Positions 39,526 to 49,310 of a stretch of 60,000 bases of DNA are shown here, piece by piece. Position 1 is the stretch's first letter, and each line of letters opens with the position of its first letter. The translations under genes were made by a program, and so were the position numbers. This DNA comes from Lineus longissimus (Eukaryota; Nemertea; Pilidiophora; Heteronemertea; Lineidae), in contig NC_088311.1 in NCBI RefSeq assembly GCF_910592395.1, positions 24,586,646-24,646,645 of the forward strand, written 5' to 3'. The notes under the pieces were generated by a model that worked only from the letters and a program-made list of their open reading frames with translations, had not been told where the DNA came from and ran no database searches.

Positions 39526-41844
39526 CTAACGGAAGAATAGAAAATAACTAATGATGGCCATCACTACAGATCTTCCTGGGAAAGGTTGAAGCACCTAACC
39601 ACGGTGCCCCCTCATGATTTGACAAATGATTGTAACGGAAATTACATTTGCCTTCACGAAACCCTATAAGAAATGGAATGCCGACTTGACCTTTATTGAC
39701 TGTTCTTTGATCTTCTTGACGCATTGAAGATCTCCATTGCTTTTGTAACCTAAGAATACGACTCCGGCCTCTCTGTCTCTCTCTTCTAGTCTTCACCTCA
39801 AAGCGAAGTGACCTTCTCAAAACGACTTGTTGTTATTTATGTGGTTGAGGAGACAACCATCAAAGACATCCTGGCCGGCACTGTCTCTGTCGTCTAAAGG
39901 CTGCTGAGATCAAGAAACCGACGAACGCATTTGAGATGCAGTTCAACATGAGACTTTTCGGCATCCGTCACACACAACCCACACCCCCAACATCCAATAT
40001 GAGAGCCAGTTGTCCAGCACATATCAAACACAATAACAGCCTTCTAAACCACTGACAGGGGTCGGGTGATCCGGCCATGCCATGAGGTCAAAAGGAATGC
40101 TGGCAAACACCATCTTGCAGGGAAACAAAAGAGAACTAATGGATGGCCGACATGAAAAACTGGACAGGAAGAAAGACTGGCCACCTAATCCCTCTGCTGC
40201 GGCATGAACCATGTGGTGCCTAATCATCAATAGTCCAGGGTGCGCTATCAGAGAGGGTGTGTTGGTCAATCCATTGCAGGCCATTGATCTCATAGTTATA
40301 TGCCGGTGTTTTATAGCCCGATTGTCTCTTCAAATTCGACTAAAATCTCACTTGACCCACTCACACACCGAGCAGGATCTGGAGATGGGTTCCCGATGGA
40401 CTCAGGGGACCAATTCCACCAACTTATTATTCCAAAGGTCACACCACTATTCAAGATTCTTTACTATGCATTGAGAACAATATCAAATATGTATGAAAGG
40501 CTTCCCAGGGGTCAATATAGAGGTGATTTGATCAATATATCATATGGAACAACCACAACAGGGCGGTATAACTCAGCATTCCACATTAAAGGGGTACGCC
40601 ATTCATAATTACTGGTGGTTCAGGAAAATAGAAATCCAGTTATACATAATGCCGTTGTGCAGTTCTGATGTATACGAAGTCGGTTAAAACAACAATATTC
40701 TAATCATTTAGTGGCGAAAAATACAGAATGTGATGTTTTTCTGCCTGATCTGATGGGGATTTGTGGCAATGCACGACCTGGTGCTTCCTTAACACATCAG
40801 TGATGATCGATGAGTTTATTCATAAAATATGTAAAACAACTCAATTCAGAGTCAGAGATTGAGATGCACACATCGAGGCTCCCCACAAAGGAAATAGGCT
40901 GGACTTTTCATTACATTTACAACGACTTTGAAACAAATATTGAAACATGAAAAGAGGTCAATCGGCAGAATATACTGAGGCTGAAATTGCACAGAATGTT
41001 ATACAGTTCAGCTTCTTTCATATTTCTTCACCTCTTTAGTTAGCCAACATGCAGTTCAACAAAAATCACTAAGATTGAGACCTTCCTGATTGCCGACTCT
41101 CAACTTTTGTACCGTCTTAATGATGGTATGTGGATCCAACAATATTGAAATTTGGACGAAATGCTCCAAAAAGTACTTTATCCATAGCCACATACAACTC
41201 CTGTTTAATTTCCCTCATTTTGCAGAAAGTTATCGTGAGTTATGGATCGGTTTAATGCAAATCTTATGATGAATTGCATGGAGTGGAGCAGAGCAGACGA
41301 CAAGGCCCAGTGGGTAGACAGATCATCAAGTTATCATACATTTGTACATTCACTGTTTCAGGAATCATGAAAACGTTATCCTCCATACTTAAAGGGTTAA
41401 TGCAAGTTTATGCATACTCCCTTGGCTTAGTGGTATGATCTGGTATGTTGAGAGGTATAGCAGATGACAAAGCCTATATGGATATTGATCATCTGATCAT
41501 ATGTCCCGCACGCTCCAGGCACAACTCAGGTGGGCATGCTCGTGTCACAGCATAGAAATTATATCCAAATATGATTTCTATGCAGTCTCATAGACTTCAT
41601 GATTGTATAAAACATACTGTCTTCATCCGTACTGGAGGCGTTGTTATGTATCATCACCATTTTAAACTCATTTAGTTCTATTGACCCAGTTGGCCTGTTA
41701 AACATTTGAACCAATTTGCGCAATTTTCATTCCAAACCTGACATTTCGAACATGCAGACAAACGTGAAAAGTTTGATTCCCGTTACAATGTAATGCAACT
41801 TCACAAGGATCAAAGTGACATAAAAGTACTCAGTAGACAAGAAA

Positions 41845-41937
41845 GTTTTGTCGCTGTGACCTACGATGCAGTCAAGACAACATGATGCAATCAATCGTCA
41901 TGTTGTCAAGGCTGCATCACAGGTCGCAGTGACAAAC
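41845..41937. mobile_element. short fold-back element
   Basis: The arm GTTTTGTCGCTGTGACCTAC then GATGCAGTCAAGACAACATG is the near reverse complement of CATGTTGTCAAGGCTGCATC then ACAGGTCGCAGTGACAAAC. The arms are about 42 bp with a loop of roughly 10 bp. It has no open frame. Confidence 0.7.
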
Positions 41938-43523
41938 ATTGCTAGTCTGCCAAGTGCATAAAGCCTTTATATCTGCTTTACTTGCAGATATCTCATCACT
42001 GCACAGCAGCCATGTGAAACTACAGCGCTATCACCAAGGAAGGGTCACTATGTACACAAACCAAAAGTAATGGGCCTGTTGGGCTATTTGCTCTTGACTT
42101 TGCCATGCAGGTATAAGGCATGTTGACCCTCACGTTTAGTGGATGCACTCCGCCAACACAGACTCCGTATCACCAAGGGGAGGGGAGTTTATGGACGGAG
42201 TGAATCTGATGGATCAGAATGGTATAAGAGGGTTAAAGGCTAATGATCGTGTCATGCTGGTGCATGCAATACCGGTATTACACACCGCACAATAAGCACC
42301 ATTACATTTTCATGTCATTTACTTTTTATTTGCAAGGTAAATACATCCTGTAGCCAGGTAGCCTGCCCACAAACAGAGATGACACCATGGCAACCAGTAG
42401 TGGCCACCACCCCCACTAATAAGACACTATGACCGGACAGGCAGCTTGTCACATTTAGGCCACACCAATTTAATACATTGGTTCGCGAGGCGCAGACGAA
42501 GCATTCACTGACCAACACCAAAAATCATCATTTTTCATCAACAAAGGAATGAAATATATAGAAAAACAGTCCTCTTGCCTATGATGAACCACAAGCAATC
42601 TCCAGTGTGGAAGCTAAAAGTTGGCATATTTGCAAACACGTCAAACCTTTCAGAATTTTTTATCACAGGCTCACCTCAGCAAACCATGAAATGTCAAGAT
42701 AGGGTGGGTGAATCCTTGTTCCCACACATATCTGGTCATCAGCATCACCTAAAAACCTTTTGTATGGCAACATAAATCCGAAAAGTTTTGAACACATTCC
42801 TGAAAAGCTTATGGGTTTTCTGCCGGTTTTAAAGCATACTGCACACAAGCAATTTTTATTGCAGTAACATGCAATTTTTGTTAAAAATTGATCACTCAAC
42901 ATGCAACAAATTCATGCAACGTGCGATTTTCACCAGCAGACCAGCTCATTGCAGCAGTTAATCATGCACATCTGTGCAATAAGACATCTCATGATGTTAC
43001 AGATAGATATTAGAATGCCTATTAACAATTGGTTTTTAAGCATCTCTCACCGCAGGCCTCTAATTACATATCGAACACCAATATATCACTAATATCAATC
43101 TAGTCGATTATTCTGAAATTAACCTTGACTGGTGCACTAACTCAATTGATCCAAATGATCGTCAGTTCGATTAATTTATGCGTTGCATTTTATTTGATGA
43201 GTGATTTAGATCATTAGATGAAAGCATCAGATACAGGGCATTCCAGATAAATCAAACTTGTATGCGGAATGCATAGGACCCTGACTAAGAACAGTCTGAA
43301 TGGCGACATGGATGAAAAATCCCAGGCTTTTGATCAAGCGCTTTTGCCAAGATTTTCACTGTGTGGAACATTTTAAAACATTCTCCATGATGCAGTTACA
43401 GTAATTCACATGACATGGTAAATTCCAGATGATGAGCATTTATTTCAAAATAATTCTATTTTTGTTGAAAAACTTTTCATTTTTGTAGACATCAATGCGC
43501 CTTGACTATAATCAAGATAGCAG

Positions 43524-43704
43524 TACAGTAGAACCTCTCTATCAAGGACATCTTCGAAACTGGCAAGTGCTGTCCTTAATAGAGAGGTGTCCTGATTAGA
43601 GAGATCAAATTGAATAGAAACTACCAATTTGGGACCAAAACTAGTGTCCTTAATAAGAGGTTGTCCTTAATAGAGAGGTGTCCGCTAAGGGAGATTCCAC
43701 TGTA
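43524..43704. mobile_element. MITE-like element with TACAGT...ACTGTA ends
   Basis: It starts TACAGTAGAACCTCTCTATC and ends in a segment whose reverse complement is TACAGTGGAATCTCCCTTAG. The inner part repeats GTCCTTAATAGAGAGGTGTC. Length is 181 bp with no coding capacity. Related copies lie at 23108-23238 and, more decayed, around 46370-46500. The TA ends would fit a mariner-type family, but this is inference. Confidence 0.7.
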
Positions 43705-43845
43705 TTTTCATTTCATTGCCTCAATGGGACTAATCAATAGTCTCTGCCAAACATATTCTTGACCATCAATGTAGGAGACTCCCAGGCAAATATGGTGGTG
43801 GCAGGGAATCATCTGCGATATTTATCAGGCCTTTGAATTTGAAAC

Positions 43846-44009
43846 ATTTAAATCACAGGCCCCTGAAGCCTAGCTAGCGAGATTATCGGGCTAAAAATGG
43901 GATTAAGCCAGGAAAGCACTACTACTCTTCTAATAGAACTTTCCTGGCTTATCCCATTGTTTACACTGATAATCCCGCTAACTAGGCTTCAGGGGCCTGT
44001 GATTTAAAT
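43846..44009. mobile_element. 164-bp near-perfect palindromic fold-back element
   Basis: The left arm begins ATTTAAATCACAGGCCCCTG then AAGCCTAGCTAGCGAGATTA. The right arm is its reverse complement ending CAGGGGCCTGTGATTTAAAT. Pairing extends about 72 bp per arm with only scattered mismatches, leaving a loop of about 20 nt (ACTACTACTCTTCTAATAG). The TTTAAA ends suggest a TTAA-type target duplication. Confidence 0.85.
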
Positions 44010-44622
44010 CTCTGATTTGAGGGCAGATGGAGTGGAAAGGATTTGTCAGTGAGTTATGGCCGGGTTGGATGCCTCCATCTCATATATAGAAGCTGGTGAT
44101 CCTGGACCCTATCCCTGTGTATTACCCATACTTCCTCCATTAAGCTAAGTCAGCTGGCTAGGCCACATGTCACAACTACAGCATAACACAGTGTGTGTAT
44201 GCCCCTATAATATATCATGTAAATGAAAGCAACGAATATCAAAACAAACCAAACAAGCCATCTAAAGCATTTACATCACTTACCAATGCATCCAAACTAA
44301 AGACAAAAACGGTCACAACACCGAAAAAGCAGATTCGGCAAAGATCAACAATGATTATCCATTGAATACGGAAGAAGCAAACTAGATGAAATAAGCAAAT
44401 ACAATGTTTCTTTAGGGAGGCTGGTTGGATGGTGGTGCTATCTTACGGGGTGATATTGGAACTATTTCGTGATAGCAAAGTGATAACCAGCTGGATGAGT
44501 TACTAGAGCAACTCAAGATTGGAATATAATACTTTTGGCCAACGGCAGGGGCGCTAGGAGCGGGCTCAGGACCAGGAAAACCCCTCGGTGTAAAAATAGT
44601 TTAACGTCACAAGGCTAGCCAG

Positions 44623-44627
44623 CCAAT
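44623..44627 (+). promoter_or_regulatory. CCAAT box upstream of ITGB1BP1
   Basis: AGCCAATCAT lies 114 bp before the ITGB1BP1 start codon, a reasonable place for a CCAAT-box promoter element. Single short motif; support is only positional. Confidence 0.3.
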
Positions 44628-44740
44628 CATTGTTTCGGCAACAAGTCGAGGAAAAAATGGTGGACTGTTCCCTAAAAATCTTCATTTTCACTCAAAAAAC
44701 TAGGGTTTTCATCTAAATCCGAAAACAAATCTTTTCACTA

Positions 44741-44818
44741 ATGTTCAGAAAAACTAAATCGAAGAGTAATCTCCACCTTGGGAGCAGAGACTCTCTTGAT
44801 TCAACAGGAACAAACGCG
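44741..44818 (+). CDS. ITGB1BP1: ITGB1BP1 exon 1
   Basis: Start ATG at 44741. Encodes MFRKTKSKSNLHLGSRDSLD then STGTNA, and ends in phase 0 at GCG|GTGAGT. The MFRK start and basic/serine composition match the family. Confidence 0.9.
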
Positions 44819-46609
44819 GTGAGTGCTTTAGAAGTGGTTCATGCGCTGTACTCTGTAGACTGTAGTGTTAGTGTTACTAACTAAGTTTAGTTAGTTAGAC
44901 TGTAGACTGTTCACACTCGCAGTAGCGTCATACTCGTAGGCTATATTGTCATGATACACCGGCATACAGTATGACAGGTGAGAGATCAGATAGCTACTGG
45001 CTACTCTATAATGGCTAGCTGTGCGACCATGCTCAAGGCTTGAGTCAAGGTCATCGGTTGACTGAAGAAGCGCCACTGTTAAGAATGTGATCGAAAGGAA
45101 CATGAATGAGACATGTTGTTTGGTCATCCCGGTGGTTCATAGCACTCGTTACCCTCAGTTACAGGCACACTTGTTATCGCGGATAGGGAGCAGAGCACAT
45201 CCACTATCCAGCACCTAGCTAGCTAGCTAGCGGCCGGTTTGGGATAGGCCTATACAGACAAAAATCAGTAGCCAGATATTGGCCGGTTAATCGTTGCCGA
45301 TAAGTCTGGTACAACATACAGAGATTTGCTTAAGTGCAGTCAGTGTTGATTGACATGATTGAAGTCCCAAGGGAAGGCCAAGGACCATGATTGATTTGAT
45401 GTTCACTTTCTCTCTCTTTTAGTCACTTCGTGTCAGCACAAGTGCAGAGAACTTGTCATCAACTCGGGAGATGCTCCTGGAAGGTCGTCCAGGATCCATC
45501 AACAGAATAGTCCAGTATCATGTGGGTTACATGGGTATGGTGCTGGATGTGAGTCTGGTGGAAATGTCCAAGAAAGATACAGAAGTACAACTTATTGACA
45601 AAGTAGAAGATGCACAGGTAGGGAGATTATGACATGGTATTAACAATAAGACTTTGGTGTGATGGGTATTCCCATCTATAATAATTTAGACTTGAAGAAC
45701 TGATAGCATACTTCAGACAAGAACTAGAAAGCAGAAATATAGTGGCATAGAAACAAAGGGTTTTCAGAAGGTGCCAGTGTTATAGTCACGTTCATTTGCA
45801 TTTCCAGCTCGAAGGCAAAGTTCGGCTCGTGCTGAAAGAAGAAGATATGGTCAACTTAACGATATCGAAACACGGAATAAAGGTCAAAGACCCAAGAACT
45901 GAGGTAAGTTGAATGGTTAAGACCAAACTCAGGTAAAAAATCCAAGAAATAATGATAATGATGACGATGATGATGATGATGATGATGATGATGTGCCTTC
46001 TTTTGCTTTTGTTTAGGAGGTTTTCCAGCGACATCCCTTACAGAAAGTAGCGCAGCTGATCCACTATCAAGATGGGCTTGGTAAACACAACTTAGCACTG
46101 AAAATAAGTCAAGTCGGGAAAACCATGAGCAGTTGCTATGTATTTCAGTGTAAAAATGAGGTGCGTATACATTTTTAGTCAATTTATTAGACAGGTCATT
46201 CAAGCATACAGAAACTACTTTTGAAAATAAAATAACAAATACTTTTAAAGTTATGCATGAAACCTGATGATTCTGTAAATAATATGGCCAGTTTGCAACC
46301 AAAATTGGGAAAAAAATTAAAAAGTTGGCCACAAGTGGCAACAATTCAGCAGTATTGATAAAAGTAGTCCCCTAAAATAGTTGAGAGGTGTCCGTATTTG
46401 AAAGGTGAATTTGAATAGAAAGACAAATATGGGAACAAAATCAGTGTCACCACTAGAGAAGTTGTCCTTCTAACAGAGATTTCTCAAAAAAGACATTTCA
46501 GTTCATTACGTCACAGGTTATTCTGTGTTTGTTCTACTTTCAGGATCAAGCTCAGAGGATCTGCCAAAGTTTAAACACGATATTCGACACAGTATCACAA
46601 AAGTCTTGA
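44741..46609 (+). CDS. ITGB1BP1: integrin beta-1-binding protein 1 (ICAP-1), complete gene
   Basis: ICAP-1 is a small PTB-domain adaptor. In animals it binds the NPxY motif of integrin beta-1 tails and KRIT1, and restrains integrin activation. Five exons join in phase: 44741-44818, 45423-45617, 45808-45903, 46017-46160 and 46544-46609. The product is 192 residues; the vertebrate protein is 200. Residues 1-45 are Ser/Thr-rich with basic clusters (MFRKTKSKSNLHLGSRDSLD), like the family's phosphoregulated N-terminus. The PTB fold follows from about residue 47 to the end: INRIVQYHVGYMGMVLD, VNLTISKHGIKVKDP, EVFQRHPLQKVAQLIHYQDG, HNLALKIS, CYVFQCKNEDQAQRICQSLN. The end, IFDTVSQKS, matches the family's terminal helix. 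It lies 2.6 kb upstream of NUP153 on the same strand. Confidence 0.95.
45423..45617 (+). CDS. ITGB1BP1: ITGB1BP1 exon 2, start of PTB domain
   Basis: Acceptor CTCTTTTAG, donor CAG|GTAGGG. Encodes SLRVSTSAENLSSTREMLLE, then NRIVQYHVGYMGMVLDVSLV, EMSKKDTEVQLIDKVEDAQ. The Y.VGY.G motif is the first PTB strand. Confidence 0.93.
45808..45903 (+). CDS. ITGB1BP1: ITGB1BP1 exon 3
   Basis: Acceptor TTTCCAG, donor GAG|GTAAGT. Encodes LEGKVRLVLKEEDMVNLTIS then KHGIKVKDPRTE. The SK.GIKV motif is characteristic of ICAP-1. Confidence 0.94.
45951..45994. repeat. GAT/ATG trinucleotide microsatellite
   Basis: A run of GAT triplets with a few interruptions lies inside ITGB1BP1 intron 3, about 20 bp before the exon 4 acceptor region. 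Confidence 0.9.
46017..46160 (+). CDS. ITGB1BP1: ITGB1BP1 exon 4
   Basis: Acceptor TTTGTTTAG, donor GAG|GTGCGT. Encodes EVFQRHPLQKVAQLIHYQDG, then LGKHNLALKISQVGKTMSSC, YVFQCKNE. The DGLG and VFQC blocks align with the family. Confidence 0.94.
46544..46609 (+). CDS. ITGB1BP1: ITGB1BP1 exon 5 and stop
   Basis: Acceptor TACTTTCAG. Encodes DQAQRICQSLNTIFDTVSQK then S and a TGA stop at 46607-46609. Corresponds to the PTB C-terminal helix (EQAQAIC..L...FD.V). Confidence 0.94.
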   Translation, partial: DQAQRICQSLNTIFDTVSQKS

Positions 46610-49120
46610 GAGTCACTTTTCACCCGAATCTTCTGAGCTATCATCTATAACCCGTGTCTCCCATGCAGAGAACTACTCTTAGAGTCTGAACAGATATAAA
46701 TGAAGAACACATGCAACACATGCATTTTCAAATTAAAATCAAGGTGTATTTGCATTTTAGAGACGGGTACGATGTCACTGCATGTTGTCTGCACATCACT
46801 GACCTGGTTTATAGTTCTTAAGAGAAAATCTTCATTGTCAGGGTTTCCACTAGGATTAAAAAGAATTTGTCTTTTCTTAAAAAGAGTGGATGGAAATTTC
46901 TGAACAAATTTTTATCGGCAAACGGAACGCATTGCCCCCTTCTTAGAAACCCTTGGTCCTTTTCCTCTGGTAGAAATATTTGAGTAGCATACCTTCAGGT
47001 TTATGGCTCAGCTGATTTGGGTAAAATGGAGAACGAGAACTACACTATCACTTAAAGGGGGACTATAGGCAGGGGCTAGGGGGTCAAACTGTTGGTCTCC
47101 AGGTGACCAGTGCATGGTTAGGGTTGTGGGGCTTGTTTGACTTTGAGACAAGGAGGCCTTGTAAGAGTGTGAATAGTAATGAGAAGCTGTGAGATATAAG
47201 ACACACACTGGTCACTTTTCAATAAATAAGCTGTTGAACATGGTGCCTGCCTACAGTCTCACTTTTTAGGAAACATTTGCAAATGTAGATATCTTTTACA
47301 AGTATCAAAGATATCTTGTTCAAGTCCACAACCGACCACAGCATGTGGTTTTGAGCCGTCCATTGGATACAGGTTTTCAAATGAGTGAAGACCTTTTTGT
47401 GCCTCTTTCTTATCATTTCTGAGTCCGTTGAAGTCTTGCAAAAGTATGTAGTTACCAATTATTTTTTGCCCTGTCTGATATTTTACCATGGTTACGCACA
47501 ATTCCAACTCCTACTGCCATAGTGCTTGTATTCTATTTGCTGGTTCATAGAACCAGTTCCGTAGTAACTTTTAATACCCCCCTCCCCCCAGCTGATTTAG
47601 TTCAGGCTAATTGCCTGGATACAGTTAGTAAATTCTGTGAAATATTAAGAATTCCGTGCAAGGTCGTGCAGGGTATGCCCTTTCAGGCTTTAGTTGTTAA
47701 GGTCTGTATTATCAAGTATGGATTAATCTATACCCGGTACCTGGTATTATCCTTTGGATTCAGTTCGTTAGTTTTTGTCAGCATCTTGCATGTAGAAGTT
47801 TATTGTTTGAACAACACACTAAAGAATGATGTTTGCAACACACTAAAGAATGATGTTTGCAGGTATACCTGTGTATCATTATGTATTTTATTGTTTAAGA
47901 CACTATTTTTATGGTAATTTTCATATTGATGGACAATAAAGCCAATTGTTCGCACACCTTTGTTGTTGGTTCTGTGTTGAGTTGAGAACTGTGTGTTCTT
48001 GCACATGGTGTACTGGTAATGTGCCCAACAGAATGCTTCCATTGTGGACACAGGTCGATTATCTTTGGGAGAGCAACACTTACTCGGGTGTAACTGTGCA
48101 CCCTTGTGAAGACATGGTATTCCAATTTCATCAGTACATCTTATTATGCCAGTAAGCTGTATCATTAGACACAATCAGTATGTGATAATTGTGAAGCATA
48201 TTGTGCTTGTGACATCTACAGAAAGTAGAAGTTGGTCCTACTGACACAATCCCATATGGTGGTGACAGAGGAATTGAACTATGGTATTGACAGCAACAGA
48301 CAATGGTACTAATAGGGACCCAATCATGTTGGTCATAGTTGTAAGAGAGTTATTGAGTTAACCGACAAACGAATTAACTGTTGTCATTTAGGCCTGGACA
48401 GAACAATAAAGGGTTTGGGCAAGTCACTTTATTCATAGTAAAGTAAGAAATAACCTAGCTTATAGCGAGCAATTAGTAGATTTCAGTGATTAACATAATA
48501 GTTGCAAGTATTTGGCATTTTAGACTCATATTTCGTGCTATAATAACTACGTTGTAAACATAATGCTCAAAATTGATTCATGAAAAAGTTGATATCAAGG
48601 CAATATCAAGCAAGCAGTAATGGAAAAAAGTGTAATTCCATTAACTGAATATTGTTTTCAGACACTAGGCCCTATAACATTTTATTTTTAGGCCTACCTT
48701 TCCGTAAACCACGAGAACAATGTATGTGAAAAAAACAACACATATAAGTGAGGCGCCGAGTATATAGTATTTGTAAAGTAAAGAAAAGCTCGGTCTCTAA
48801 AGTCTGGAGGTCCGGAGTCCGTGAGCGCTGACAGTCTAGTGGGGTTCCGCCGCAGGTGCTCGCATGCATTGGTCGTATCCCCGAAACCTTTACAAAAACA
48901 AAAAATCTGGTGGCATTTCACCTAAATCCCACACCCAAGGCCAAACTGTCCCTTCAAATCACGTGCACGGAGCTAAATAAATACGATTGCCGTGTGCTTG
49001 CGCACTTCCGACTACAAAGGAATCGAATCTTAATTCAATTTATCATGACTATGACTATAGTGATTCAAAATTCGCGCCAAATTATTATCTGCGACGACAG
49101 GTCATGAGGTCACGAAAACC
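46610..49120. other. ITGB1BP1 3' flank / intergenic
   Basis: It probably includes the ITGB1BP1 3' untranslated region. No coding exon is seen on either strand. The open frames in 47.2-48.9 kb lack splice or homology support. Confidence 0.5.
47221..47940 (+). terminator. candidate polyadenylation signals of ITGB1BP1
   Basis: AATAAA occurs at 47221-47226 and again at 47935-47940, about 0.6 and 1.3 kb after the ITGB1BP1 stop and before the NUP153 promoter. Either could end the transcript; sequence alone cannot choose. A 24-bp tandem duplication (CACACTAAAGAATGATGTTT) lies at about 47815-47865. Confidence 0.3.
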
Positions 49121-49124
49121 CCGG

Positions 49125-49162
49125 CACGTGTGACGTAAAGCGGGTCTTTGCCGCCATCTTTG
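49125..49162 (+). promoter_or_regulatory. NUP153 promoter motifs: E-box, CRE-like and YY1-like
   Basis: CACGTG (49125-49130) is followed directly by TGACGTAA (49131-49138) and, 11 bp on, by GCCGCCATCTTTG (49150-49162), whose complement CAAAGATGGCGGC is a strong YY1-type site. They lie 74-111 bp before the NUP153 ATG and fit a TATA-less housekeeping promoter. Confidence 0.55.
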
Positions 49163-49235
49163 ATTGTGGAGCCGAAATCGTCGGTGGAAGGGGAGAAAAT
49201 CTTCACAATTTACGCTGAAATAAAACAAAATAGAT

Positions 49236-49310
49236 ATGTCAAACGATGGTTTAGGGAAAATAAAACAAAAGCGTAAAAATGTACCATCAAAGCCCTACAC
49301 AAGAGGCAAG
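49236..49310 (+). CDS. NUP153: NUP153 exon 1
   Basis: ATG at 49236, phase-0 donor AAG|GTAATT. Encodes MSNDGLGKIKQKRKNVPSKP then YTRGK, matching the short basic GKIR.RR...KPY..G start of Nup153. Confidence 0.88.

Larger units (their letters stand above)
35787..44740. other. intergenic region between the minus-strand exon and ITGB1BP1
   Basis: Holds the 20-bp A/B minisatellite (37984-38630), a possible short minus-strand exon (39467-39525) and three fold-back elements (41845-41937, 43524-43704, 43846-44009). No other gene-like signal is seen. Several open frames here have no splice sites or recognisable similarity. Confidence 0.5.
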
